A DNA stretch of 64,000 nt from a virus, in IMG/VR virus record IMGVR_UViG_3300036770_003758, positions 1 to 64,000 of that record. One strand, 5' to 3'. The notes below the pieces were generated by a model. It saw nothing but the letters and a program-made list of their open reading frames with translations. It was not told the DNA's origin and did not search any database. This document shows, in pieces, positions 19,501 to 29,700 of the stretch (its first letter is position 1; each line of letters starts with the position of its first letter). The position numbers were made by a program, and so were the translations under genes.

Positions 19501-22500
19501 ATTAATAACTTAATTGAAAGAATGCAAGCTGGAACTTCTGTTAAATTTAATCAAGAAGCTTTACAAGATTTTGCAACAACAGAGTACGGTCAAGCTACTG
19601 GTGAGTTTTTACAAGAAGCTTTAGATTTTTCAAAGTTAAGTTCAAGTCAAAGAACTAAATCAGCGTTTTTAGAAAAGTTTGCCGAATATCAAATTAGAGC
19701 ACAGCAGCAGATATTAAATGTTGTTAATGAAGTCACACTAGCTAAACAGTTATCTGATGAGGTACAAGGTCTTATTAATTTAATTACTACACATATATCT
19801 GAAATTGGAGCAACTATCCCTGTAAAATCTTTATCTGATATTCCAGATAATGTTAAAGCTGAGCTGGAGAATAAGTTCCCTGGCGTACTTGAAGCTATGG
19901 ATAAAGCTTTAAAAAGTAATAATCCAGATGTTGTATTAAAGTTCTTAGCTGACTTAGTAAATAAAGTTAAAGATCAACATAGCGATACTTATGTAGAGGT
20001 GCTTAAGGATTTTGCTAACTTGTTACAACCTTACGTAGACTTATCCGCTGAAATAAGTTCTGATGTACTTAGCAATAGAGCAGAAGAGTTAGTAAAAAAT
20101 ATTGAAAAAAACGAAATGTACTACGTTGGCCTTAAAGCATTACGTAGGTTTGCTATATTGATTAAGTATCAAAAACAACTAACCAAACTTAAAAATCAAA
20201 TAATTAAAGGTTACTCGCCTAAAGAAGATCCTCAGTTAATACCTGATGTTGAAACACAAGATGTTACAGGTGACCCTACTCTATTTAGTAGCGAAGAACA
20301 AAATAGAAAAGTACTGTCATTATTTAATACTTCTGGGTTAAATATTGAGTACGATAATGACGGTAGTGATGTGCGTGCAGATATTCTCAACTTAGGTTAT
20401 ACATTACCTGTACCTTCACAATCTGATATTACAAGAAACTTCTTTCAATGGTTAGATAGCAACGATACTGGTAACTTTAAGGTAATACCTTACGCACCAG
20501 AGTTTAACGACACAGACTTTGATGATATTACAGATCCTGAAACAGCTAAGGTGCTTAGAGATTATATTGCAGGTACTCCTCCTGATGCTCGTGCAGAAGC
20601 TTTGTACGGTGTTGTTATAGAAGAAGTCGATGGTGTACGTATGCTTAAGATGTATAACGGCAAACCTTTGATTAATTCTATGATGCGTCCGCAAACTAAG
20701 TTTCCTAGAGATAAGAATCCTAGGATGGCTAGACGTGCGTATATAGGTTTATTCTTAAAAGATGTATTAGGTTTTGCATCTATACCTACAGATAAAGATT
20801 TAGTAAGTACAAATAGTCTTAATTTAACTAAATCTAGTATTGACAAATTAGAAAAGTATGGTATTTCTATACCGGATCCTAAGTCATTGACATCTCGTAG
20901 TTTCTACAATATGATAGAATCTTTTGCGTTAGTATATGCGCAAATGAAGTATCAGCAAGGATTTAATGAGCTGTTGTCTAAGACTAGAGAGCTAAAAGGT
21001 AATGATTTATCTTCGCGTAAATTGTTAGAAACTACTGGTATTAGTAAAGGATTTCAAGTAGTAGCTAAAACTATCAATGGTGAACCTGTACAATTTAACT
21101 CTGAGAACATGGAGTTAGAATATACTCAAGGAGGTAACCCTAAAAACTTTGATATACTTAAAGCTAATTTTGATGGTATAGCTACATTAAACGGTGTTAA
21201 GTACGATGCTTTACAACCTGGTCGTTTGTACATTAAAAAACATGATAGCAATACGTTGATACCTGTAGAAATGGGTATGTTGTCTAATAACGAAATAGAT
21301 GCTATCTTGTACATGCTTAGTATGTACGCAGATAACAAACGTTCATTAAGACAGATGATACCACAGCTAGATGGTAGTGTTAGGATTAAAAATACATATA
21401 TTAAATTATCTAATATGTCTATATTACCAGCTACTAAAGACAGAGTTAGTTTAATATCTATGATAATGAACTGGGGCTTTAAGGTTAAAGGAGATCCTTC
21501 ACCGTTTGATATTTATTTAAGTAAAGGTTCAGTAATATTTAACGATTCTTCAATATCATTAAATGCTCTTAAAAAAGCATACTTAGAAAACGATGCAGCT
21601 ACTTTACAACCACTAATAGCTTTTCTAAGGACAAAGCGTGTTAACGCTAATTATAACTTACTTGGTGTAGCTAATAACTTTTTTGAGTTTACTGTAGAGA
21701 GAGATAAAAAAACTAATAAACCATTTGACATTAAAGCTGTACAAAAACAAGGATCATACGCTAAACACATATTAGATCGTGCTTCGTTTTATGGTGCACC
21801 TAAAGATGTGTTAGATGCAGCAGGATTACCTAGTTCTGCACAGAAATATATTATGTTTAAAGACTTTGATACTAAAGTAGATGTAAATGAGTTTAGGGCT
21901 AAGACACCTAGTGCTAAACCTAAACCAGCATTTAAATCTAAACCTAGTGGAGTTAGTCCTGTTATAAATGCTTTAAAAGAAAGTAGCTCTATAACAGATT
22001 TTAGAACTAGAGCAGCTTCTTATCTTACAGATCCTGAAAGTGCAGGATTGTTTAGTAGGATATTAAAAAAGTTAAAAAATGAAAGTGGTCCTTTGTTTGA
22101 AGCAGAGAAGCTTTTAGTACTTAATGATAAAAGTATTGTTAGTAGTAAAACAACTGCAGACGTTACACCTGAAGAAAGTTCTGTTACAGTAAAAGATATC
22201 TTAAGTAGCTTGGAACAAGAAGAAACTCAGCAAGGTGAAGAGAGTGGTACTAACATTACAATGGAAGAAGCTTTAAGTACGCTGTGGGAACAAGTAGGTG
22301 GTAAACCTGAAACTCAAGAACAACCTGAAGCTGGTGCTATTGAAGAAGCTAGAAAAGCTGATATAGAAAAAAGTAAAAAGTTAACTAAAGAGTATGGAGA
22401 AGTAGCAATATCTGATGGGAAAAATGTAGAACAGAAATTAGCTCAAATAGGTAAGTTTTTTAAAGATAACTTTGGATGGAATATTACATACATAAAGGCC

Positions 22501-23769
22501 AGTAAAGAAAATGATAGGGTAGAATTTACTATTGACGGTAAGCAAGTAAATCTTCCTGCTGGAGCTAATATTAGATTAATGGCTGGAGGTGCTTATGCAG
22601 CTTTTACAATGGAAGATGTTATTGACGCTAAATACAATGCAGAATATCTATCTAATAGTGATTTAGGAAAAAGTATTTTAAAAAAGTTAAATTATAAGAC
22701 TATTAATAGATTACCTAACGGTAATGTTAAAGGTGGTCAAGATGGTTGGAAGATTAGATTTAATATTAAAAACCCAAAAACAGGTGAATCTTACTATGAC
22801 GATAAAGATGGTGGCAATCGTTTAGTTGATAATGAATATAACAAAAGAGCAGAAACTTTAATTAACTTTCTTCTTAATTATTTTGGAAGTAATAAAAAGG
22901 CAGATCCTGCTAAATTAGAAAACCATTATTTTATAACAGATCCAGATGGTACATCAAGAGAACCTTTTAAGCATTTAGCCGGAGGTGAAATTGGTGAATC
23001 TGATTTTACTATTTATATTGGTAGTGCGGACGATGTTTTAAAATTTATATCTGACATTAGAACTAAGCATCCTGAAATATTAAAACTTTTACACCAAGGT
23101 AATAAATCTCAAGATGTTTTGATAGATGATATATTTAAAGGTAGAATAGAAGGTCGTGACATTGGGTTTACCGGATATCACATTCCTCTTAACTTAGATA
23201 GTGTTATAAAAGACAAGCATTTTATATTTGAACATAACAATGAAAATGTTATTTTAAGTTACGAAGACTCACCTTATATAATCATAACAAAATCTGATGG
23301 TACAGTTAAAGGATATGGACCTGCTTTTGATAAAAATTTAAAGAAAGATTATCCTGATTTATATGAAAATATTAGGAACCTAGTAGGATTTGAATTATAT
23401 GGAACTTATCTTACAGGTTCTAATAATGAATTTGTAGAATTAATCAACAAGCAACCTAGTACTGAACCTACACCTACTGGTAACGTTGATGTAGCTACTA
23501 TAGATTTAACTAAATACACTCCTGAGATAGATGATGTTATTACTATTGAAGGTGTAGATTACACAGTTGTTAGTGAAGTTGGAAACACAGTTGTGTTGAA
23601 ATCTAACGTAGATACTAAATCTCTTAGTATTAGTAGAATAAGAAGTAATCTAGTTGATGGTTATTATAAATTTAAGAGTAGGATAGTTAAATCTGTAGCT
23701 GATTACAATAAGATATTAAGTGATGCTATACAGCGTGGTATTATTGACGAAATAAACTGTAATAGATAA
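16519..23769 (+). CDS. giant membrane-active cargo protein (2416 aa)
   Basis: The largest product here. Hydrophobic Gly/Ala-rich helices cluster in the N-terminal fifth (about 75-110, 150-195, 335-350, 387-405), which suggests membrane insertion on ejection. A long coiled coil covers about 870-990. Residues about 1880-2310 (nt 22150-23460) are more A-rich in codon use and look like an inserted domain: from NFGWNITYIKASK near 1984 to ITKSDGTVKGYG near 2255. The protein ends in INCNR and the next gene starts MACQ. In crAss-like phages such genes sit beside the RNA polymerase gene and are packaged. I find no DxDxD site here. Confidence 0.65.
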   Translation: MAKILSPQDLSTVDRGIPKIPLGAFSLRDIAGRTSYGTPSALKIDDLSEYEGVDIDLAVRGGERALQEGRALRQTGAELLAKGIGNIAENVIFETLKFPGTIASGIGIVTGNEGMINNLWLQGFDALQKPLTELTEVYVPPSVQEKGLWGQLSSPYFWAGEGADAIGTMLSMMIPGRWLATFGLGAKAAKGLAKAGKLGEIAVDGSRILETTGDANKIGKFLVKTLGSTGRGIDFGKLARNIDSGVAVATNTLLESSAEALDTYESLLAQGKTPEEAGEAATKVMMLNMGLLTVSNTLLEKYVFNGFNRLPSVGKQLTTALKGGTPVYKPFQQAGIKFAAGVLAEGVIEEGLQTSFQQEEGDPIRSLERYFENFQSLFSADPDIEFGKAVILGSLLGGAVGGISGFADVRDQKALLQGRPERVLAKGRLGTLQGMLGYKAKQAEKGLIDIFRPSFESLKTGKDILKNSVNEKGEFNVEALNEESTMFALSNMVDDILLQNNGDVQASKTQVAASLRELGMSSASIKNLINGLIPSDINNLSGEQVLKLITLKKDNTYFSRFAANPAGFEMLDAHIDDMVDALEERYEMNTGAKLSDEKKKSISTDLKSKAKRYKNMYEAATTFNNNVRYGIEVAREDAEDFNEFIRMTQGQTLGSMTYIEELRTIADEIEKETSAEQQKINTARNTLKNAKKNGGDPDFIKTLEQDLAKAISDANAAIPNFDKKRTDLARIRENVTAREKNIIEFGTEPKVKEKWEAFLEVKREKKKATQQYFDGIEVDTKIMPAMYKIIFDQLVNKGYAPQLITDVPFVKIAVFHATYEDDLYTFTQTKDGFNVRNHSEETDEVVANWKALIEKFPKLSILTVDQYNLEKKRVDKEIADRRAELEQQAAIQALTELSDEINQQFAKIEAELQSNYNTLQGIRDSLETNKKTLISNQGKLKRTNKKGMPVEDLQGTVTKLKKLVKELKTQQKNITKTIASLEAAKIRLQFESNGINNLIERMQAGTSVKFNQEALQDFATTEYGQATGEFLQEALDFSKLSSSQRTKSAFLEKFAEYQIRAQQQILNVVNEVTLAKQLSDEVQGLINLITTHISEIGATIPVKSLSDIPDNVKAELENKFPGVLEAMDKALKSNNPDVVLKFLADLVNKVKDQHSDTYVEVLKDFANLLQPYVDLSAEISSDVLSNRAEELVKNIEKNEMYYVGLKALRRFAILIKYQKQLTKLKNQIIKGYSPKEDPQLIPDVETQDVTGDPTLFSSEEQNRKVLSLFNTSGLNIEYDNDGSDVRADILNLGYTLPVPSQSDITRNFFQWLDSNDTGNFKVIPYAPEFNDTDFDDITDPETAKVLRDYIAGTPPDARAEALYGVVIEEVDGVRMLKMYNGKPLINSMMRPQTKFPRDKNPRMARRAYIGLFLKDVLGFASIPTDKDLVSTNSLNLTKSSIDKLEKYGISIPDPKSLTSRSFYNMIESFALVYAQMKYQQGFNELLSKTRELKGNDLSSRKLLETTGISKGFQVVAKTINGEPVQFNSENMELEYTQGGNPKNFDILKANFDGIATLNGVKYDALQPGRLYIKKHDSNTLIPVEMGMLSNNEIDAILYMLSMYADNKRSLRQMIPQLDGSVRIKNTYIKLSNMSILPATKDRVSLISMIMNWGFKVKGDPSPFDIYLSKGSVIFNDSSISLNALKKAYLENDAATLQPLIAFLRTKRVNANYNLLGVANNFFEFTVERDKKTNKPFDIKAVQKQGSYAKHILDRASFYGAPKDVLDAAGLPSSAQKYIMFKDFDTKVDVNEFRAKTPSAKPKPAFKSKPSGVSPVINALKESSSITDFRTRAASYLTDPESAGLFSRILKKLKNESGPLFEAEKLLVLNDKSIVSSKTTADVTPEESSVTVKDILSSLEQEETQQGEESGTNITMEEALSTLWEQVGGKPETQEQPEAGAIEEARKADIEKSKKLTKEYGEVAISDGKNVEQKLAQIGKFFKDNFGWNITYIKASKENDRVEFTIDGKQVNLPAGANIRLMAGGAYAAFTMEDVIDAKYNAEYLSNSDLGKSILKKLNYKTINRLPNGNVKGGQDGWKIRFNIKNPKTGESYYDDKDGGNRLVDNEYNKRAETLINFLLNYFGSNKKADPAKLENHYFITDPDGTSREPFKHLAGGEIGESDFTIYIGSADDVLKFISDIRTKHPEILKLLHQGNKSQDVLIDDIFKGRIEGRDIGFTGYHIPLNLDSVIKDKHFIFEHNNENVILSYEDSPYIIITKSDGTVKGYGPAFDKNLKKDYPDLYENIRNLVGFELYGTYLTGSNNEFVELINKQPSTEPTPTGNVDVATIDLTKYTPEIDDVITIEGVDYTVVSEVGNTVVLKSNVDTKSLSISRIRSNLVDGYYKFKSRIVKSVADYNKILSDAIQRGIIDEINCNR

Positions 23770-26700
23770 TGGCTTGTCAATACGTATTTCAAGGTAAGAC
23801 ATATAATAAAAGATCTATTCTTAATGCAATTAAGGATGGTGATGTTGTACTTGGTGATATCCAAACAGCACGTGAGAACATACGTAAGATTCTGAACATG
23901 AACGATTCTGAGATAGAACTTGTTCGTGGTCTTATTGATAACGATGCTGTTGGTGCATTTACACAAGATGGTAGGATACTATTATCTGATCGCTTTGTAC
24001 AAGGTGAAGAATATCACGAAGCATTCCATCGTGTGTTTAGAACTGTATTTAGTGATGCGCAACGTAAAGCATTGTTTAAAGAGTATCGTAATCGTGAAGG
24101 GTTTCAAGAATCTTTAGATCAAAAACGTAAACTCTATCCTAATCAGAGTACAGAAGAACTTATCGAAGAAGTACTTGCGGATGAGTTCATGATGTATCAG
24201 TTAGCTAACGGTAACTACGTAGTGCCTAAGCCTATACAGAATGCATTTCAGCGTATCCTAAACTTTATTAGAAAGTTACTTGGACTCAAGGATATCGCTG
24301 GTGTATACGAATCTATACGTGCTGGTAATTACAAAAGTGTAAAACCTAAGTTTTATAAAAGTACTAGGTTAGCTAAATCTAAAGTAAAAGTTGGTAATCT
24401 TGAGTTAGATGTATTTCAGAAAAATGAAATACTAGATGCAGTTATTGCTAAGTTTAGTACTTCGTTTATAGAAGAAGTTAGCGATAAAGATTCTTTTGAA
24501 GATGTAGATATTAACAGGCATTTAATCGATGGTATAGAAAATGTAATAGATCTTTTACGAGAAGATTTTTCAAGCAGTAAAAAGCAACAGTTAGCTAATA
24601 GTATTGAAGACGATGCTTTAGTGTATATACCTGTACAAGATATTGAAGGTAATTTTTACACGCAAAAAAATATAAATGCTAACTCACCTATTGTAGAAGA
24701 ACTAACGTTACGCTTAGATCAGCTTAGGATTAAAACTAAAGAAGAAACGCCAGAGCCTGAAGAACTTAATGATGAAGAAGCAGTTACTAATGATTATGCA
24801 TTTCTAAAAGCTAGCTGGGAAACAAATCCAGAGGATAACATTACGCTAGCTATGAAGATCTTCGCTACTTCAATAGAGAGTTCACAGCTTAGTGATTACT
24901 ACGCATTACCTAAACCAGAACCTTATGGTAAGGTAATTATGACGCTGTTTAAAGTACTTAAGAATGCTACACATAACTGGGATGTAGTAAAGAACTTACT
25001 TGAAAATAACGTAGATATCAACCCTTGGATACAAACTATTCTAGATCGTTTGCAAAACAACTTAAAGTTACGCACACAGTTTGTACGATCATTTGTAAAA
25101 GCACACTACGATATGTACAGCGGTATCTGGGTTAAAGAAGAACTACAGGTACAACCGTTAGAAGATGAAACTAGATTTATATCTTTAATACGCGAGATTA
25201 AAGATTACATTAACATACTTGGAGATAGAGAACTTATAGTTAGTCCTAGTTTATCAGATCCTAATTTATCTACTAAAGAGAAGTTTCGTATACTTACAGG
25301 TATAGAACTATCTGATGAAATATTAAAAGGTACAATAAACACCAGTAAAGGTCTTACAACAGGTGAAGAGATTGCCGATAATATAATTGCTGTTACTCGT
25401 ACAAACATAAATGAAGGTGTTCAGTACAAGGATCTATTTAATAACAAAGTATATAGACCTACTGATAAATCAGAAAGACCTGAAGATTATTCTGTACTAG
25501 GTAACTTACGTCGTCTTCTTAATGAGTATAACAAATATAGACCTAATGAACAAGGTGTGGTACTTAATCACAATCGTGATAGAGTATGGCCTTGGACTAC
25601 GCACACGTATCAAAAGCAAGTAGAGTCTGCACTTAACTTAGTTGCTAATTTAACACCTAGTGAACTAGCAACTATTGATTCTGGTATAACTGAAGGTGGA
25701 TTACTCCCCGAAGAAGTTAATATGCAAAAGCGTATTGCTAAACTTAGAGAGTTGCTACCTTGGTTTGTAGATTACAAGTTTAACTTTTACGTAGATGAAA
25801 ATGGATTAACTAAAACTAACTCGTTAATACTTAAGCGTATACTAGAGCAAGGAGATACTTACTCTATATCTATATTTAGTGGTATGCGTTTAGATGATGG
25901 TACTGACGCTAAGGATTTACTTACACCAGATATGATACCTATGTACATTAGGTCTATGAGTGGATTAGAACCTAAGTACATTAGCGTTAAGCATGGTGAT
26001 CGTGGTGCTATATTTGCTGGTGGTTTTGAAAGTAAAGTAAAATATACAGATGATATAACTGCACAAGACTACTTAGCTTCACTACTACTAGACGAGATTA
26101 ACTTAATTCGCGATAGTAAAACGTACAGTGTCTTTAAAAAAATGGGTGACGGTAACCTTAAGATATTTGAGTTTCTAGACATTGATGCAAATGAACTGCA
26201 AACGTTAGTCAATGACATGACGTTGACTTCAAACAAGTTACACAAGAAGTATAAAGAAAGTTTTGATAAGTATGTAGAAGGGATTGAAGCAGACTTTAAA
26301 AACTTATTGAAAGAAGTCTATGCTAACTTTGAAGGTAGAAGATTTGATGATGTATTTACTAAACCTGGAGAAACAAAAGTACCTTTTTATACTACAGCAG
26401 AGGTGTTTAGTATGTACAAAAACGATGAAGAAATTCTTATCAAAGAAGTAGTTAAGAATTATTTGATACACTTCCACGAAGACATGCGTGTATTTGTAGG
26501 ATACGCAGGTGAGTATCCTAACATGGTAAACTTGTTTAAACGTATTCAAAGTTTATCTTCTTCTGGTACTCCACTAGTTAATGACGGTGAGCTTAATAGC
26601 TACATTGATAATAAAAATCAACAAGATGCGTACGCAATTATTACAAATGGTGAAGTTGAAATGCGCACGTATGGTGATCGTAACTTAAAGCAAAAAGGTA

Positions 26701-29700
26701 AGATTAAAGAGAAAGTACTTACTGGACCTAGGGTTAGTTATACACAAGCTGAAAAAGAAAATCTAGCTGCTATCCATAAAGCTAACTTGATTAAAGAAGG
26801 GTTTCCAGAAAAGATTGCAGAAAAGCGTGCTGAAGAATGGGTATCTGTATTTAATAAATACGAAGAAGCAGATGGTGTAACGTTTACAAACATGTTCTTT
26901 TATCGTGAATATAAGGATAGGTTAGGAGAATGGAATCAGAACATGGAGAATGCTTTTCAGATTGAGTTAGCTATCCTTAATCAGAATGACTTAAACCCAG
27001 AAGTATTTTTTGCAGAAGGTGATCGTGTATTTGCTAATAGACCTGCAAATTTACCAGTAATACGCATTAAAGCATTTGATTTAAGTAATGAAAATGCAGC
27101 TAGGGTATTTAACAAGTTAGAACCTTTTACTATGCTTAAGCCAGTGTACACTGGTCCAGTAGAACATCAAGGAGCTACAGTAAATGGTATACGTAAAACA
27201 GCTCTTCATGTTATACTACCTAGTATGGTATTTGGTACTGATAAGATGCAGAGTATACACGACTACATGCTACGTAATAACGTAGATATGATAGCGTTAG
27301 ATAGTGCTACTAAGAAAGCAGTACCTAGTAATGTAGAAGATATTAATTTGAAAATATACTCTACTAATGAAGACACGTTTACAATCTTAGATACGATGTA
27401 TCTTAAAGAACAAGTAAAGATGTCTAACGATGAAAAGGGTAGGATTAAAAACGCTACACAGTCTACTACAATAGTATTTACTAATATCTTTGAAGAAGAT
27501 CCTAGAGGATTTTCTAAGCCTAAAGATTACACAGGTGAGAGACCTTGGAATGAGCTTACTGATGAAGAGAAGTTAGCTCAGAGTAAAGTATTTACTAAAT
27601 ACACAAAGTACAAAGAAGCACTTGATGCTGTTGTAACAATGCACATGGATCGTGTTAAAGAAGATCTAGGTGTAGTCAACGATAATATCACAGACATTGA
27701 ACTTGTTACGGAAATACTTAGAACTAACATTAACGTACCTTCAGTTAGGGATGCTTTAAATTATGTAACAGAAGCTAAGAGCTTAGACTTATTACCTAGC
27801 TTTAATAGGATTGAACCAGCATTACTTAGTATTGTAAGTAATGAAGCTGTTAGGATTAAACGTCCTGGTGAGATGCTAGCGCAGTACTCTGTCTATGGTA
27901 TGGATGAAGTTACAATATCTGGTGTTAAATCTAAGCGTCTTCAGAACTATAGAATTGAAGGTAATGTAATTAGACCAGCAGAGATTATTGTACCACTACC
28001 TAAGAGTATGGCTGCTCAGTTAATGAAAAGGTTTAAAACTAATAACTTAGTAGAAGCTATACAGAGATATAACAAGAATAAGAAAAAGATTATTGTAAAA
28101 GGTTTGCGTATTCCTAATCAACAGTTATCGTTTAACGGTATCTATGAGATTAAAGAGTTTGCATTACCTACGATGCAGAACTATATTGTATTACCTAGTG
28201 AGATTGTGCCAGTAAGTTCTTCTGACTTTGACATTGATAAGCAGCAAGTATATTGGCCTATACTTGACGATAGAGGTAACATGGTTCAAACAGATGAAGC
28301 TCGTGTATATAATAGGTTACTCCAAGCTGAGATAGATCTGTTGTTAGATCCATCTAATTTTCATACGTTGATGGCACCTGTAAATGAAGCTTGGTTTAGT
28401 AAAGATTTATTTAAAGATATATTAATAAAACGCGGTGAGTATACTGCAGAACAACTAAATAGTGACGAGAAATTAGAAAATGCTGTAATCAAGTTTACGT
28501 TTAAAGAGATTGGTAACATCGCTAGTCAAATACGTACTGCTATTAACATGACACAATCTAAGCTTAACGTAGGTCTTATGGCTACTAACGCTAAGATGTA
28601 TCCTGTAGGTCAAGCAGATTCTTGGAAAGCTAGCAGTGTAGTAGCTAATGAAGATGATGTTCTTATAGCTAACTTGATACCTTTTGAAGGTGATAAGCAA
28701 CACTTCTTTGCACTGTATGATTCTGACTATAGACATATTACAGAAATTATTAGTACGTTAATGACATCGCAGTTAGATGGTGTTAAGAACCCATATGCTG
28801 TAGCATTGAATATTGTTAAGAATAGTATTGGACCTATGATGTTTATGGTTAGACGTGGTATGCCTATTAACTTAATAGCTAGGATTATTGCATCACCTGT
28901 AGTGATGAGGTATAACACAGTTACTAACTTGTTTAAATCTAACTCAGCTAAAGCTAGGCGTATATACCCTAAAACTAGTGGGCAGAATAATGTACTACAC
29001 TTTATGTACTCGTTTAAAGGTAAAAGTGCAATAGAAAATTACTTAAACGAGTTTAAAAATAGAGATAGGATAGTAAGCTCTGCTACTGTTCTTAAAGCAT
29101 TATCAGATAAAACATTAAAGACTGAAGATAGTCTTCAAGTACTTGCTGGTTATATGTACGTTGAAGAACTAGCTAAAGCTATGTTAGAGATATCTACTGC
29201 GATGACACCAGATACTAAGCCGTTAGGTAACATGTCTATGGTAGATGTAATGTTTAAAAAGTATCAAGATTTTGCCGATAGCTTTCGTCGTAAAGCAGGT
29301 ATGATAAATCAAGATTTTAGAACTGGATTTTTAAAACCTTTCTACAATGCTCAGAAGTTATATCAACTGTTTGGTAACTTATACTTTACTAGAAAAGATA
29401 AGTTAGCTAATTACTTAACGGTAGAGTTAGGTACACAAGTTAGCGCTGGTGCTATATCTGTAGATGATAGAGCTAGAGTTAAGAACACATTTGTTAATGA
29501 CTTTAAAGCGTACATGTTCTTTAAAAAACTTAATGAAAGTGAAGAATATAAAGGTAAGTACACATTTGATGCTATCATGACTAATAGTAATCTTGTAGAT
29601 GAAATTGCAAGCATACGACAAGATGAAACGCACCCTATAAGTACTAACTACCTAATACAGAATTTAATTCCTATTACAGGTATAGCTACAGATCCAGATG

